From an uncultured Roseburia sp. (lineage in GTDB: Bacteria > Bacillota > Clostridia > Lachnospirales > Lachnospiraceae), in the NCBI GenBank assembly GCA_910584215.1, contig CAJTYI010000004.1, positions 69,383-82,056 on the forward strand: a stretch of 12,674 nucleotides of DNA, given 5' to 3'. The position numbers and the translations under genes were made by a program. Of the stretch, positions 8,314-12,674 are shown in pieces. The notes under the pieces are model-generated. The model was not told the origin of the DNA, ran no database searches, and saw only the letters and a list, made by a program, of their open reading frames with translations. Position 1 is the stretch's first letter. Every line of letters starts with the position of its first letter.

Positions 8314-8784
8314 TTAGATCAACTCAAGTACTGCGACGTACGGCTCAAAAAATATAATGTAGCTATCTACAGTTACGCTTGTACCGTATTTGTTTTTATA
8401 AAATGACAGGGCTTCCCTTAAAAATTCTTCGGTGACACCCAGATAATCGGCTGATTCCGATAGGGAATGACAGTGATGTTTATAGGCATTTATAATGCCA
8501 ATAAGCCCGATTAATTTATTGTAGGCATAAGCCCTGCCACGCAATTCCTGTTTGCGATTGGATGTGTTCGACTGGTCGAGAATATTTCCGGTGGCCGTAT
8601 AATAGTGGCCAAGCTCTTCCGCCATCACACATTTCTTTTCTTTTTCCGTTTGTATGTTCTTATCCAATGCTACGACGCCATCACAGTATAATCCTTTGAG
8701 TCGTGTGTCCGACAGGTCATAGTTTTCAATCACAATGACGTTTTCTTTTTCAGCATGGATTAATAGTTCTTCATATCCAGTCAA
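8314..8784 (-). CDS. ImmA/IrrE-family metallo-endopeptidase (phage lysogeny regulator)
   Basis: ImmA-type proteases cleave or inactivate a cognate XRE repressor to trigger excision or induction. The protein has 156 residues. The zinc motif is AEELGHYYT: Glu57 is the general base and His60 a zinc ligand, but the first His of HExxH is Glu56. Glu80, in the following helix, is the likely third ligand. I recall EELGH as a recurring variant in Clostridia phage ImmA proteins, so it is not evidence of decay. The start is taken as the TTG at 8784-8782 because a strong GGAGGG (complement of 8793-8798) sits eight bases before it. The in-frame ATG at 8820 would add 12 residues and has no such site. It follows the repressor gene on the same strand by 63 bases, the usual repressor-antirepressor pair order. 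Confidence 0.8.
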   Translation of the reverse strand: MTGYEELLIHAEKENVIVIENYDLSDTRLKGLYCDGVVALDKNIQTEKEKKCVMAEELGHYYTATGNILDQSNTSNRKQELRGRAYAYNKLIGLIGIINAYKHHCHSLSESADYLGVTEEFLREALSFYKNKYGTSVTVDSYIIFFEPYVAVLELI

Positions 8785-8792
8785 AAAGCAAT

Positions 8793-8798
8793 CCCTCC
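8793..8798 (-). promoter_or_regulatory. Strong ribosome binding site for the ImmA-like gene
   Basis: The minus strand reads GGAGGG here, eight bases before an in-frame TTG (8784-8782). This decides the start in favour of TTG over the upstream ATG at 8820. Confidence 0.7.
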
Positions 8799-8847
8799 AC
8801 TTGTAATTAGATAGTAACATTTTAAGTGTCCAATAAATGGGACTGGA

Positions 8848-9564
8848 CTATCTTCTGCTGGCCTTTACAAAAGCAGCAAATTCTCTGATTTTTTCAAGTT
8901 CCTCTTCGGTGTATTCGTCTCCGTCAAAATGGGCGGCGATGGTCTGTGGGGCATCATTATAGGGGTAATAATACGTTTCACCATTTGGTATCCCGGCTTG
9001 TCTGCCATATTCTTTTACAAACAGTTCATATATTTCTATGGGCAGCTTTTTCTTTGTACTCTCTTGATTTAACAGCATTGATATGTAAGTACTGAAATCA
9101 ACGTGTTTTTCATTGTAATTGCTTGCATCCAGGCTTTTGGAAAATAGGCACTTAAATACAATTTTTTGTGCATTGTATCGATCTTCAAGAGGTTTGGATG
9201 TGTCTTGAACAATAGTTCTGTTTTCTGCTTTTAATCGTTCATTTTCAACGGTATTGGAATAGAGCGTTCCATGTCTTTTGATTGCAGTTTCCCACAACGA
9301 GTGTAGTTGGTCGTGCACAGACTTGTCTTGCGCATTGAGCGGCATATAAGTAAGACCACATTTTTTACAAGTAGTAATGTCAGAAGTGCCGTATACGCAA
9401 TCGGCAGATACATTAAAATAATCTGCTATTTTAGAAACAATGTCTATACTTGGTTCACGCTTATTATTTTCGTATTGGCTTAACGAATTTGGAGATATTT
9501 CTAAGATAGATGCAAGTTCTTTTTGCTGTATGTTATTAAATTCTCTCAATTCCCGGATTCTCAT
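8848..9564 (-). CDS. XRE-family phage-type repressor with C2H2-like metal-binding motif
   Basis: The 238-residue protein has an N-terminal helix-turn-helix at about residues 11-38 (QQKELASILEISPNSLSQYE) and a typical XRE tail ending near residue 60. Immediately after it comes C66-x2-C69-x14-H84-x3-H88, which looks like a structural zinc site. The rest, rich in Lys, Glu and Tyr, resembles no catalytic domain; there is no LexA/CI Ser-Lys autoprotease, which fits regulation by the ImmA-like protease encoded next. The ATG at 9564 follows a GGGGGGAG site; an in-frame ATG at 9690 would add 42 residues across the operator region and is rejected. It is expected to hold the element dormant by binding the four operators upstream, and to control its own promoter. 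Role is inferred from architecture and position. Confidence 0.85.
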   Translation of the reverse strand: MRIRELREFNNIQQKELASILEISPNSLSQYENNKREPSIDIVSKIADYFNVSADCVYGTSDITTCKKCGLTYMPLNAQDKSVHDQLHSLWETAIKRHGTLYSNTVENERLKAENRTIVQDTSKPLEDRYNAQKIVFKCLFSKSLDASNYNEKHVDFSTYISMLLNQESTKKKLPIEIYELFVKEYGRQAGIPNGETYYYPYNDAPQTIAAHFDGDEYTEEELEKIREFAAFVKASRR

Positions 9565-9591
9565 ATGACTCCCCCCTTCTTTTATGATCTT

Positions 9592-9620
9592 ATTATACAT
9601 CACAGAATGTGATATGGCAA
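9592..9620 (-). promoter_or_regulatory. Leftward sigma-A promoter for the repressor-ImmA operon
   Basis: On the minus strand TTGCCA (complement of 9615-9620), a 17-base spacer, then a perfect TATAAT (complement of 9592-9597). The transcript should start near 9585, about 20 bases before the repressor ATG. A palindromic operator (9600-9612) fills most of the spacer, so bound repressor would block RNA polymerase. Confidence 0.8.
9600..9612. promoter_or_regulatory. Operator O1 (TCACA-GAA-TGTGA)
   Basis: A perfect palindrome with 5 bp arms and a 3-base centre, lying in the -35/-10 spacer of the leftward promoter. It is the most symmetric of four related 13 bp sites in this intergenic region. Confidence 0.75.
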
Positions 9621-9631
9621 TGGAAATAAAA

Positions 9632-9644
9632 TCACATAATGAGA
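9632..9644. promoter_or_regulatory. Operator O2 (TCACA-TAA-TGAGA)
   Basis: Same 13 bp pattern as its neighbours, one arm mismatch from full symmetry. It lies between the -35 elements of the two divergent promoters, 32 bases from O1 start to start. Confidence 0.72.
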
Positions 9645-9653
9645 ATAAATGTC

Positions 9654-9682
9654 TTGACAAATCACAAAATGAGATGTAGTAT
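9654..9682 (+). promoter_or_regulatory. Rightward sigma-A promoter (early lytic-type)
   Basis: A perfect TTGACA at 9654-9659, a 17-base spacer and TAGTAT at 9677-9682 (four of six consensus bases). The start is expected near 9689, about 33 bases before the Cro-like ATG. Operator O3 sits inside the spacer and O4 just past the start point, so the repressor should silence it. Confidence 0.78.
9662..9674. promoter_or_regulatory. Operator O3 (TCACA-AAA-TGAGA)
   Basis: It shares both arms exactly with O2 and differs only in the 3-base centre. It lies in the -35/-10 spacer of the rightward promoter, 30 bases from O2. Confidence 0.75.
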
Positions 9683-9694
9683 AGAGACACAAAA

Positions 9695-9707
9695 TCACAA
9701 TTCGAGA
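9695..9707. promoter_or_regulatory. Operator O4 (TCACA-ATT-CGAGA)
   Basis: Left arm is exact and the right arm has one change from O2/O3. It lies 33 bases from O3, just downstream of the predicted rightward start and immediately before the ribosome site at 9711-9717. It is probably the weakest of the four sites. Confidence 0.6.
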
Positions 9708-9721
9708 AGAAAGGGGAAAAT

Positions 9722-9937
9722 ATGAGAGAATATTTGAAAGATGCAAGGATCTGTCTTGGTTTGTCACAAAATCAAGTGGCCCAAAAGCTTGGTATATCAG
9801 CAAATTACTATTCCTGCATCGAAAACGGAGAAAGGCAAAACGATATGAAAACTTCATTACTGCTTGATTTGTCTGGAATACTTAAAATCCCAATCAGTCA
9901 AATGCTGGAAAATGAAAAAAAGTATCGCCGGCGCTAG
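9722..9937 (+). CDS. Small XRE-family Cro-like DNA-binding protein
   Basis: The 71-residue product is almost entirely one XRE helix-turn-helix domain. The segment SQNQVAQKLGISANYYSCIE (15-34) gives the two HTH helices and ENGER follows as in most family members. There is no second domain. It is the first gene rightward from the operator region, diverging from the repressor, the place where lambdoid and Firmicute phages encode Cro or a second regulator. AAGGGGA at 9711-9717 is five bases before the ATG. It probably competes for the same operators and shuts off repressor synthesis; this is positional inference. It could instead be an activator or a helper for the replication genes. Confidence 0.82.
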   Translation: MREYLKDARICLGLSQNQVAQKLGISANYYSCIENGERQNDMKTSLLLDLSGILKIPISQMLENEKKYRRR

Positions 9938-9950
9938 GGAGAGAGCTTAG

Positions 9951-10009
9951 AAGGCCGCCAATGTTCTGGTTCCTTTTTATTACATAATTGTAATTGCTGA
10001 ATGTGCGGC
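9951..10009 (+). other. Possible RNA stem-loop region after the Cro-like gene
   Basis: ATTACA-TAAT-TGTAAT (9979-9994) is a perfect 6 bp inverted repeat. It is nested between GCCGC (9954-9958) and GCGGC (10005-10009), which can pair. The arrangement is compatible with a two-tier stem in the leader of the following small genes, but the arms are short and could be chance. Confidence 0.25.
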
Positions 10010-10017
10010 TTTGCGAA

Positions 10018-10131
10018 ATGCCGGAGCAGATGGAGAGGGAAAGAAACGCTTGTTGGCGATATTTTGTCGGCTTTGCCGTCTTGATTGGCACGCTGTTGGG
10101 TCTTAGAGTTTGTAAACAGGAAAGGGGATGA
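10018..10131 (+). CDS. Possible 37-residue small membrane protein
   Basis: The short open frame has a charged start (MPEQMERERNACWR), one hydrophobic stretch (YFVGFAVLIGTLLGLRVC) and a basic end (KQERG), the layout of a single-pass small membrane protein. It ends three bases before the next small gene's GTG. The ribosome site is poor: a GGAG at 10023-10026 lies too close to a second in-frame ATG at 10030, and the start could also be at GTG 10003. No family is recognised. It is listed because it fills an otherwise empty gap and its composition is protein-like, but it may not be translated. Confidence 0.35.
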   Translation: MPEQMERERNACWRYFVGFAVLIGTLLGLRVCKQERG

Positions 10132-10134
10132 AAT

Positions 10135-10254
10135 GTGAATATAATAACAGTAAAAGATTACAAAATTAAGCAAGCCAAAGGAGATCGCACCATAATATTT
10201 CATGGCAAGATAGCCGGCTTGGCGGAAACGAGTGTGAACGATGGAAGAAGTTGA
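10135..10254 (+). CDS. Small unrecognised phage protein, 39 residues
   Basis: A GTG start follows AAAGGGG (10121-10127) at seven bases, a good ribosome site. The product begins MNIITVKDYKIKQAKGDR and contains TIIFHGKIAGLAET, mixed and soluble-looking. Its end overlaps the start of the next small gene by 14 bases, suggesting translational coupling. No domain is recognised. Its place between the Cro-like regulator and the replication genes is typical for short early phage accessory proteins. A competing ATG at 10128 in another frame would give only 13 residues. Confidence 0.5.
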   Translation: MNIITVKDYKIKQAKGDRTIIFHGKIAGLAETSVNDGRS

Positions 10255-10417
10255 AAACCGGATGGTGGTGGATTCGGAATGGGATGAAATTGAATATGGG
10301 GTTCCAAGCAGGCATCGGATGACACGAATGAGACAATCATACGAAGAGGCGGTAAGAGAGGATTGGGATTATGAAAGACATTTTATGCCAAGGATGGAAA
10401 GAAGCTATGTAAAATGA
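10241..10417 (+). CDS. Small acidic/aromatic phage protein, 58 residues
   Basis: The product is rich in Glu, Arg, Met and aromatic residues (SEWDEIEYG, EDWDYERHF). It has no helix-turn-helix, metal cluster or membrane segment and is not recognised. It starts inside the end of the 39-residue gene and its TGA overlaps the ATG of the primase-like gene (ATGA at 10414-10417), so it is tightly coupled to the replication module. Its own ribosome site is weak (GGCGGAAACGAG about 10 bases upstream), which fits translation by coupling. The tight overlaps on both sides are the main reason to believe it is real. Confidence 0.55.
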   Translation: MEEVENRMVVDSEWDEIEYGVPSRHRMTRMRQSYEEAVREDWDYERHFMPRMERSYVK

Positions 10418-10914
10418 ATACGGAACAGATAAAAGAACATTATGCCATGCGTGATATTCTGGAACGGTATGGCTTGCAGAATCCGAACAGGGCAGGGTTC
10501 ATACTCTGCCCGTTCCACAAGGAAAAGACGGCGAGCATGAAGATATATTCAAAGCATTTTCATTGCTTTGGCTGCGGAAGCCATGGAGATATCTTTACAT
10601 TCGTACAGCTTATGGATGGAATATCGTTCAAAGAAGCATATGCAGCGCTTGGGGGAAGTTATGAAAATAGTTTCTCCACAAGGCTTAAGATTTATCAGGC
10701 ACAAAAAAAGCGGGAAGAGCAGCGGAAAATTGAGGAAAAGTTGAGACAGAAAAAAGAATTGACCGGACTTTTCATGGATATTTACCGCGAATGGCTCGAA
10801 CGGCTGGAACCGCTTTCTGACGCCTGGGCGGATACTTACAACGCATTGCAGTACCAAGAGTATTTATGGGAAATATTAAACGATCCGGAGAAGTGTTATG
10901 AAGCCATTCAATGA
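10414..10914 (+). CDS. CHC2 zinc-finger primase-like protein (DnaG N-terminal domain type)
   Basis: The 166-residue protein opens with the DnaG-type zinc-binding domain. Cys32, His35, Cys51 and Cys54 form the CHC2 pattern within CPFHKEKTAS and HFHCFGCGSHGD, followed by the usual DIFTFVQLMDGISFKEA. In primases this domain reads the template and positions the start of the RNA primer. After about residue 90 comes a highly charged probable coiled coil (KKREEQRKIEEKLRQKK), and there is no TOPRIM polymerase domain, so it is not a complete primase. Such short CHC2 proteins occur beside VapE in Firmicute phages. The ATG overlaps the upstream stop (ATGA), and its 3' end overlaps the VapE start by 17 bases. 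It probably aids replication initiation or acts as a DNA-binding partner of the next protein. Confidence 0.85.
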   Translation: MNTEQIKEHYAMRDILERYGLQNPNRAGFILCPFHKEKTASMKIYSKHFHCFGCGSHGDIFTFVQLMDGISFKEAYAALGGSYENSFSTRLKIYQAQKKREEQRKIEEKLRQKKELTGLFMDIYREWLERLEPLSDAWADTYNALQYQEYLWEILNDPEKCYEAIQ

Positions 10915-12397
10915 ACTGAACAAAGAAGAAATTCTGTCCGGTAAAACGATCGAGAAAGTTTTAAACGAGACAGATGAAATAAAAAGGGCTGATATAATTT
11001 CAGACCTCAAATTGAAAGCCAAAGATTTAGGGGTTAAGGGGCTGTTTGAAGAAAAGCTCAAAACCTATCAGAAGATTGACAGGATAACGAAAAAACAGCC
11101 GAAGATTACAGATTCCCACCAGACAGATTCTTTTGTTGCGGATGTGATGCCTCTGCTATCATACAAGATTGAGTATGACAAGGAGGGAAATGAAAAAGGG
11201 AAAAAGCTGCAACAGACAGTACGAAATTTTGAAACCATCATGGAAAACGACAGCCGGTTCGCGGGGAAGATAAGATTTGATGAATTTTCCCGGCAAGTTT
11301 ATTTGAGGGGAGAAATGCCGTGGGAAAATGATAATACTGACCGGACATGGGGAAGCCATGATGATTCTGCGCTGTTTTCCATCTTGCAGTCAGACTATGG
11401 CATGAAAAGCCGGAACGATTACTTTGACGCAATTAAAAATGTGTCTATGAGAGATAAATTCCACCCCGTAAGGGATATTTTAGACAGTTTGGATTGGGAC
11501 GGTACGGAGCATATACGTGGATTGCTGCCGCAATATTTGGGAGTAGAGGACACAGAGTATTCCTATCAGGTCTTGCGTTTGTGGATGCTGGGGGCCGTGG
11601 CGCGGGTGTATGAGCCGGGGTGTAAATTTGATTACACGATGATTCTTGCAGGACCGCAGGGGCTTGGGAAAAGCACATTTCTTAAAATGCTGGCGTTAAA
11701 TGATAGCTGGTTTAATGATTCGCTTGACAGCCTGGATTCCGACAAGGCCGCGCAGTCGCTTATGGGGAGCTGGATTGTGGAGCTTGCGGAACTAAAATCA
11801 TTGGCGCGGACGGCGGGAGGCGTGGAGAGCGTGAAGCGTTTCTTAACCGCGGTACAGGATAAGTACCGCGTTCCTTATGAAAGAAGGGCAGATGTATTCT
11901 TGCGGCAATGCGTGTTTGCTGGAACCACAAACAAGAGCGATTTTTTACAGGATGAAACAGGCAACCGGCGTTTTTTGATCATCCAGACAGGAATGAATAA
12001 ACCTGCGAAAAGTCTTTTCGTACCAGAAGCCATAGCAGATATAAAAGCAGCGTGGGCGCAGGCTGTACAGATCTGGAAAACTGAGCGGCCGGGGCTTATA
12101 TTGCCGGATTCGTGCCAGGACGAGGCGCGGCGGTTGCAGGATGAAAACATGGCCGATGATGGAAAAGTGGGGATGATTGGGGCATATCTGGAATTTAAAC
12201 AAAGGACTTGTGCGCTTGAAGTATGGAGAGAAGCATTAGGAGAAAATGGCAGACCTCAGAAATGGCAATCATCAGAAATCATTGATATTATTTTGTCAAT
12301 TCCAGGTTGGACAAGGGTAAAGAATCCGACCAGATACAAAGAATATGGCGTGCAAAAGTTATTCCAGAAAAAGATGCCACCAAAATTTGGCTGCTGA
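10898..12397 (+). CDS. Virulence-associated E (VapE) family P-loop ATPase/helicase-like protein
   Basis: The 499-residue product carries the VapE domain, a phage and island family related to superfamily 3 replicative helicases. The N-terminal 70 residues are charged and helical. The FDEFSRQVYLRGEMPW segment and DWDGTEHI lead into the ATPase core. Walker A is AGPQGLGKST at 251-260 (Lys258). WIVELAEL provides the acidic Walker B-like strand, and FAGTTNKSDFL followed by TGNRRF gives the conserved sensor and arginine region. The C-terminal part ends in an RYKEYGVQKLF segment usual near the end of this family, so the protein looks complete. The ATG follows GGAG about eight bases upstream and overlaps the primase-like gene. 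It probably unwinds or loads onto the element's origin together with the CHC2 protein; despite the family name, no virulence role is implied. Confidence 0.88.
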   Translation: MKPFNELNKEEILSGKTIEKVLNETDEIKRADIISDLKLKAKDLGVKGLFEEKLKTYQKIDRITKKQPKITDSHQTDSFVADVMPLLSYKIEYDKEGNEKGKKLQQTVRNFETIMENDSRFAGKIRFDEFSRQVYLRGEMPWENDNTDRTWGSHDDSALFSILQSDYGMKSRNDYFDAIKNVSMRDKFHPVRDILDSLDWDGTEHIRGLLPQYLGVEDTEYSYQVLRLWMLGAVARVYEPGCKFDYTMILAGPQGLGKSTFLKMLALNDSWFNDSLDSLDSDKAAQSLMGSWIVELAELKSLARTAGGVESVKRFLTAVQDKYRVPYERRADVFLRQCVFAGTTNKSDFLQDETGNRRFLIIQTGMNKPAKSLFVPEAIADIKAAWAQAVQIWKTERPGLILPDSCQDEARRLQDENMADDGKVGMIGAYLEFKQRTCALEVWREALGENGRPQKWQSSEIIDIILSIPGWTRVKNPTRYKEYGVQKLFQKKMPPKFGC

Positions 12398-12410
12398 CAG
12401 TATGCAAAAA

Positions 12411-12428
12411 CCAAAGCTACCAAAGCTA
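12411..12428 (+). repeat. Tandem 9-base repeat just after the VapE stop
   Basis: Two exact copies of CCAAAGCTA lie at 12411-12419 and 12420-12428. In the VapE reading frame they would read Thr-Lys-Ala-Thr-Lys-Ala-Thr, but the VapE TGA precedes them at 12395-12397. Confidence 0.5.
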
Positions 12429-12674
12429 CTGACCTATTAGAAAAGTGTAGGTTATTAGCTTGTAAAATTTATAGCATACAAATGAATAAATATTCAAAGA
12501 GCTCCTGTTGGAAGTGATATACGTTTCTATTCCCAGTATGTAGAAGTGGCGTCCAGCCGGCATCCAAACTGCAGGCGCTCTTGTTTTTGCCCAAACCTCC
12601 AAAACGCCGGGGTGCTAACGCGTGCCTTTGGGGCATCCAGTGATGATACACGTCTTTTCAAGGTTGGACAACCT
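12429..12674. other. Region after VapE with no assignable gene
   Basis: No gene can be assigned. The first 100 bases are A+T-rich; the rest is markedly G+C-richer, with several short open frames on both strands. One plus frame (12518-12638) reads about 40 residues including ASKLQALLFLPKPPKRRG. A second plus frame is open from GTG 12622 off the window edge (reading PLGHPVMIHVFSRLDNL) and might be the start of another gene. A 60-residue minus-strand frame also covers most of it. The last 14 bases form an inverted repeat, AGGTTG-GA-CAACCT. None has a clear ribosome site or recognised domain. Confidence 0.3.

Noticed and set aside
9565..9690. 42-residue N-terminal extension of the repressor from ATG 9690
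   Set aside because: It would be translated across the leftward promoter and operators; the ATG at 9564 has a strong ribosome site and begins at the normal XRE N-terminus.
9764..9776. A fifth operator-like sequence (TCACA-AAA-TCAAG) inside the Cro-like gene
   Set aside because: Only the left arm matches, the right arm has lost symmetry, and it is 69 bases from O4 inside a coding region, so it is most likely chance.
10128..10169. 13-codon frame from ATG 10128
   Set aside because: It shares the ribosome site with the GTG at 10135, which gives a longer protein-like frame overlapping the next gene; the ATG lies too close to the AAAGGGG.
11848..11870. 8 bp inverted repeat CGCGGTAC...GTACCGCG within the VapE gene
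   Set aside because: It lies in a conserved coding segment (AVQDKYRVPYERR), so codon choice explains it; no iterons or A+T-rich origin surround it.

Overview
The window looks like chromosomal DNA from a Clostridia-type Firmicute, most likely a Lachnospiraceae-like gut anaerobe. This is inferred from AG-rich Shine-Dalgarno sites, GTG/TTG starts, a SecA whose numbering matches the Bacillus protein (K106, D207), a PPi-type phosphofructokinase and the style of the phage genes. Species cannot be named from the sequence alone.

Positions 1 to about 8270 are ordinary host genes, all on the + strand. They are the C-terminal end of a family 2 glycosyltransferase, a polytopic GT-C-like membrane protein overlapping it by GTGA, secA behind its own sigma-A promoter, a TrmO/TsaA tRNA methyltransferase gene directly in frame after the secA stop, a pyrophosphate-type phosphofructokinase, and metF followed by a probable terminator.

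From about 8300 to the right edge lies part of a prophage or phage-related integrated element. Its lysogeny module is divergent. On the minus strand are an XRE repressor with a C2H2-like cysteine/histidine cluster and an ImmA/IrrE-type metalloprotease. On the plus strand is a small Cro-like XRE protein. The 157 bp between the divergent genes holds two good sigma-A promoters facing apart. It also holds four copies of a 13 bp operator, approximately TCACA-N3-TGAGA, spaced about three helical turns apart, with one copy inside the -35/-10 spacer of each promoter.

The rightward transcript continues into small unnamed ORFs, a short CHC2 zinc-finger primase-like protein and a VapE-family P-loop protein, which form a replication module. 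The small ORFs, primase and VapE overlap or nearly abut, suggesting translational coupling. No integrase, att repeat, terminase or structural gene is in the window, so the element continues to the right.

The most notable observations are the four-operator bidirectional switch and the trmO gene. The latter has no ATG, GTG or TTG before its conserved N-terminus and is separated from secA only by an in-frame TAG. No rRNA, tRNA, CRISPR array or insertion sequence was seen.
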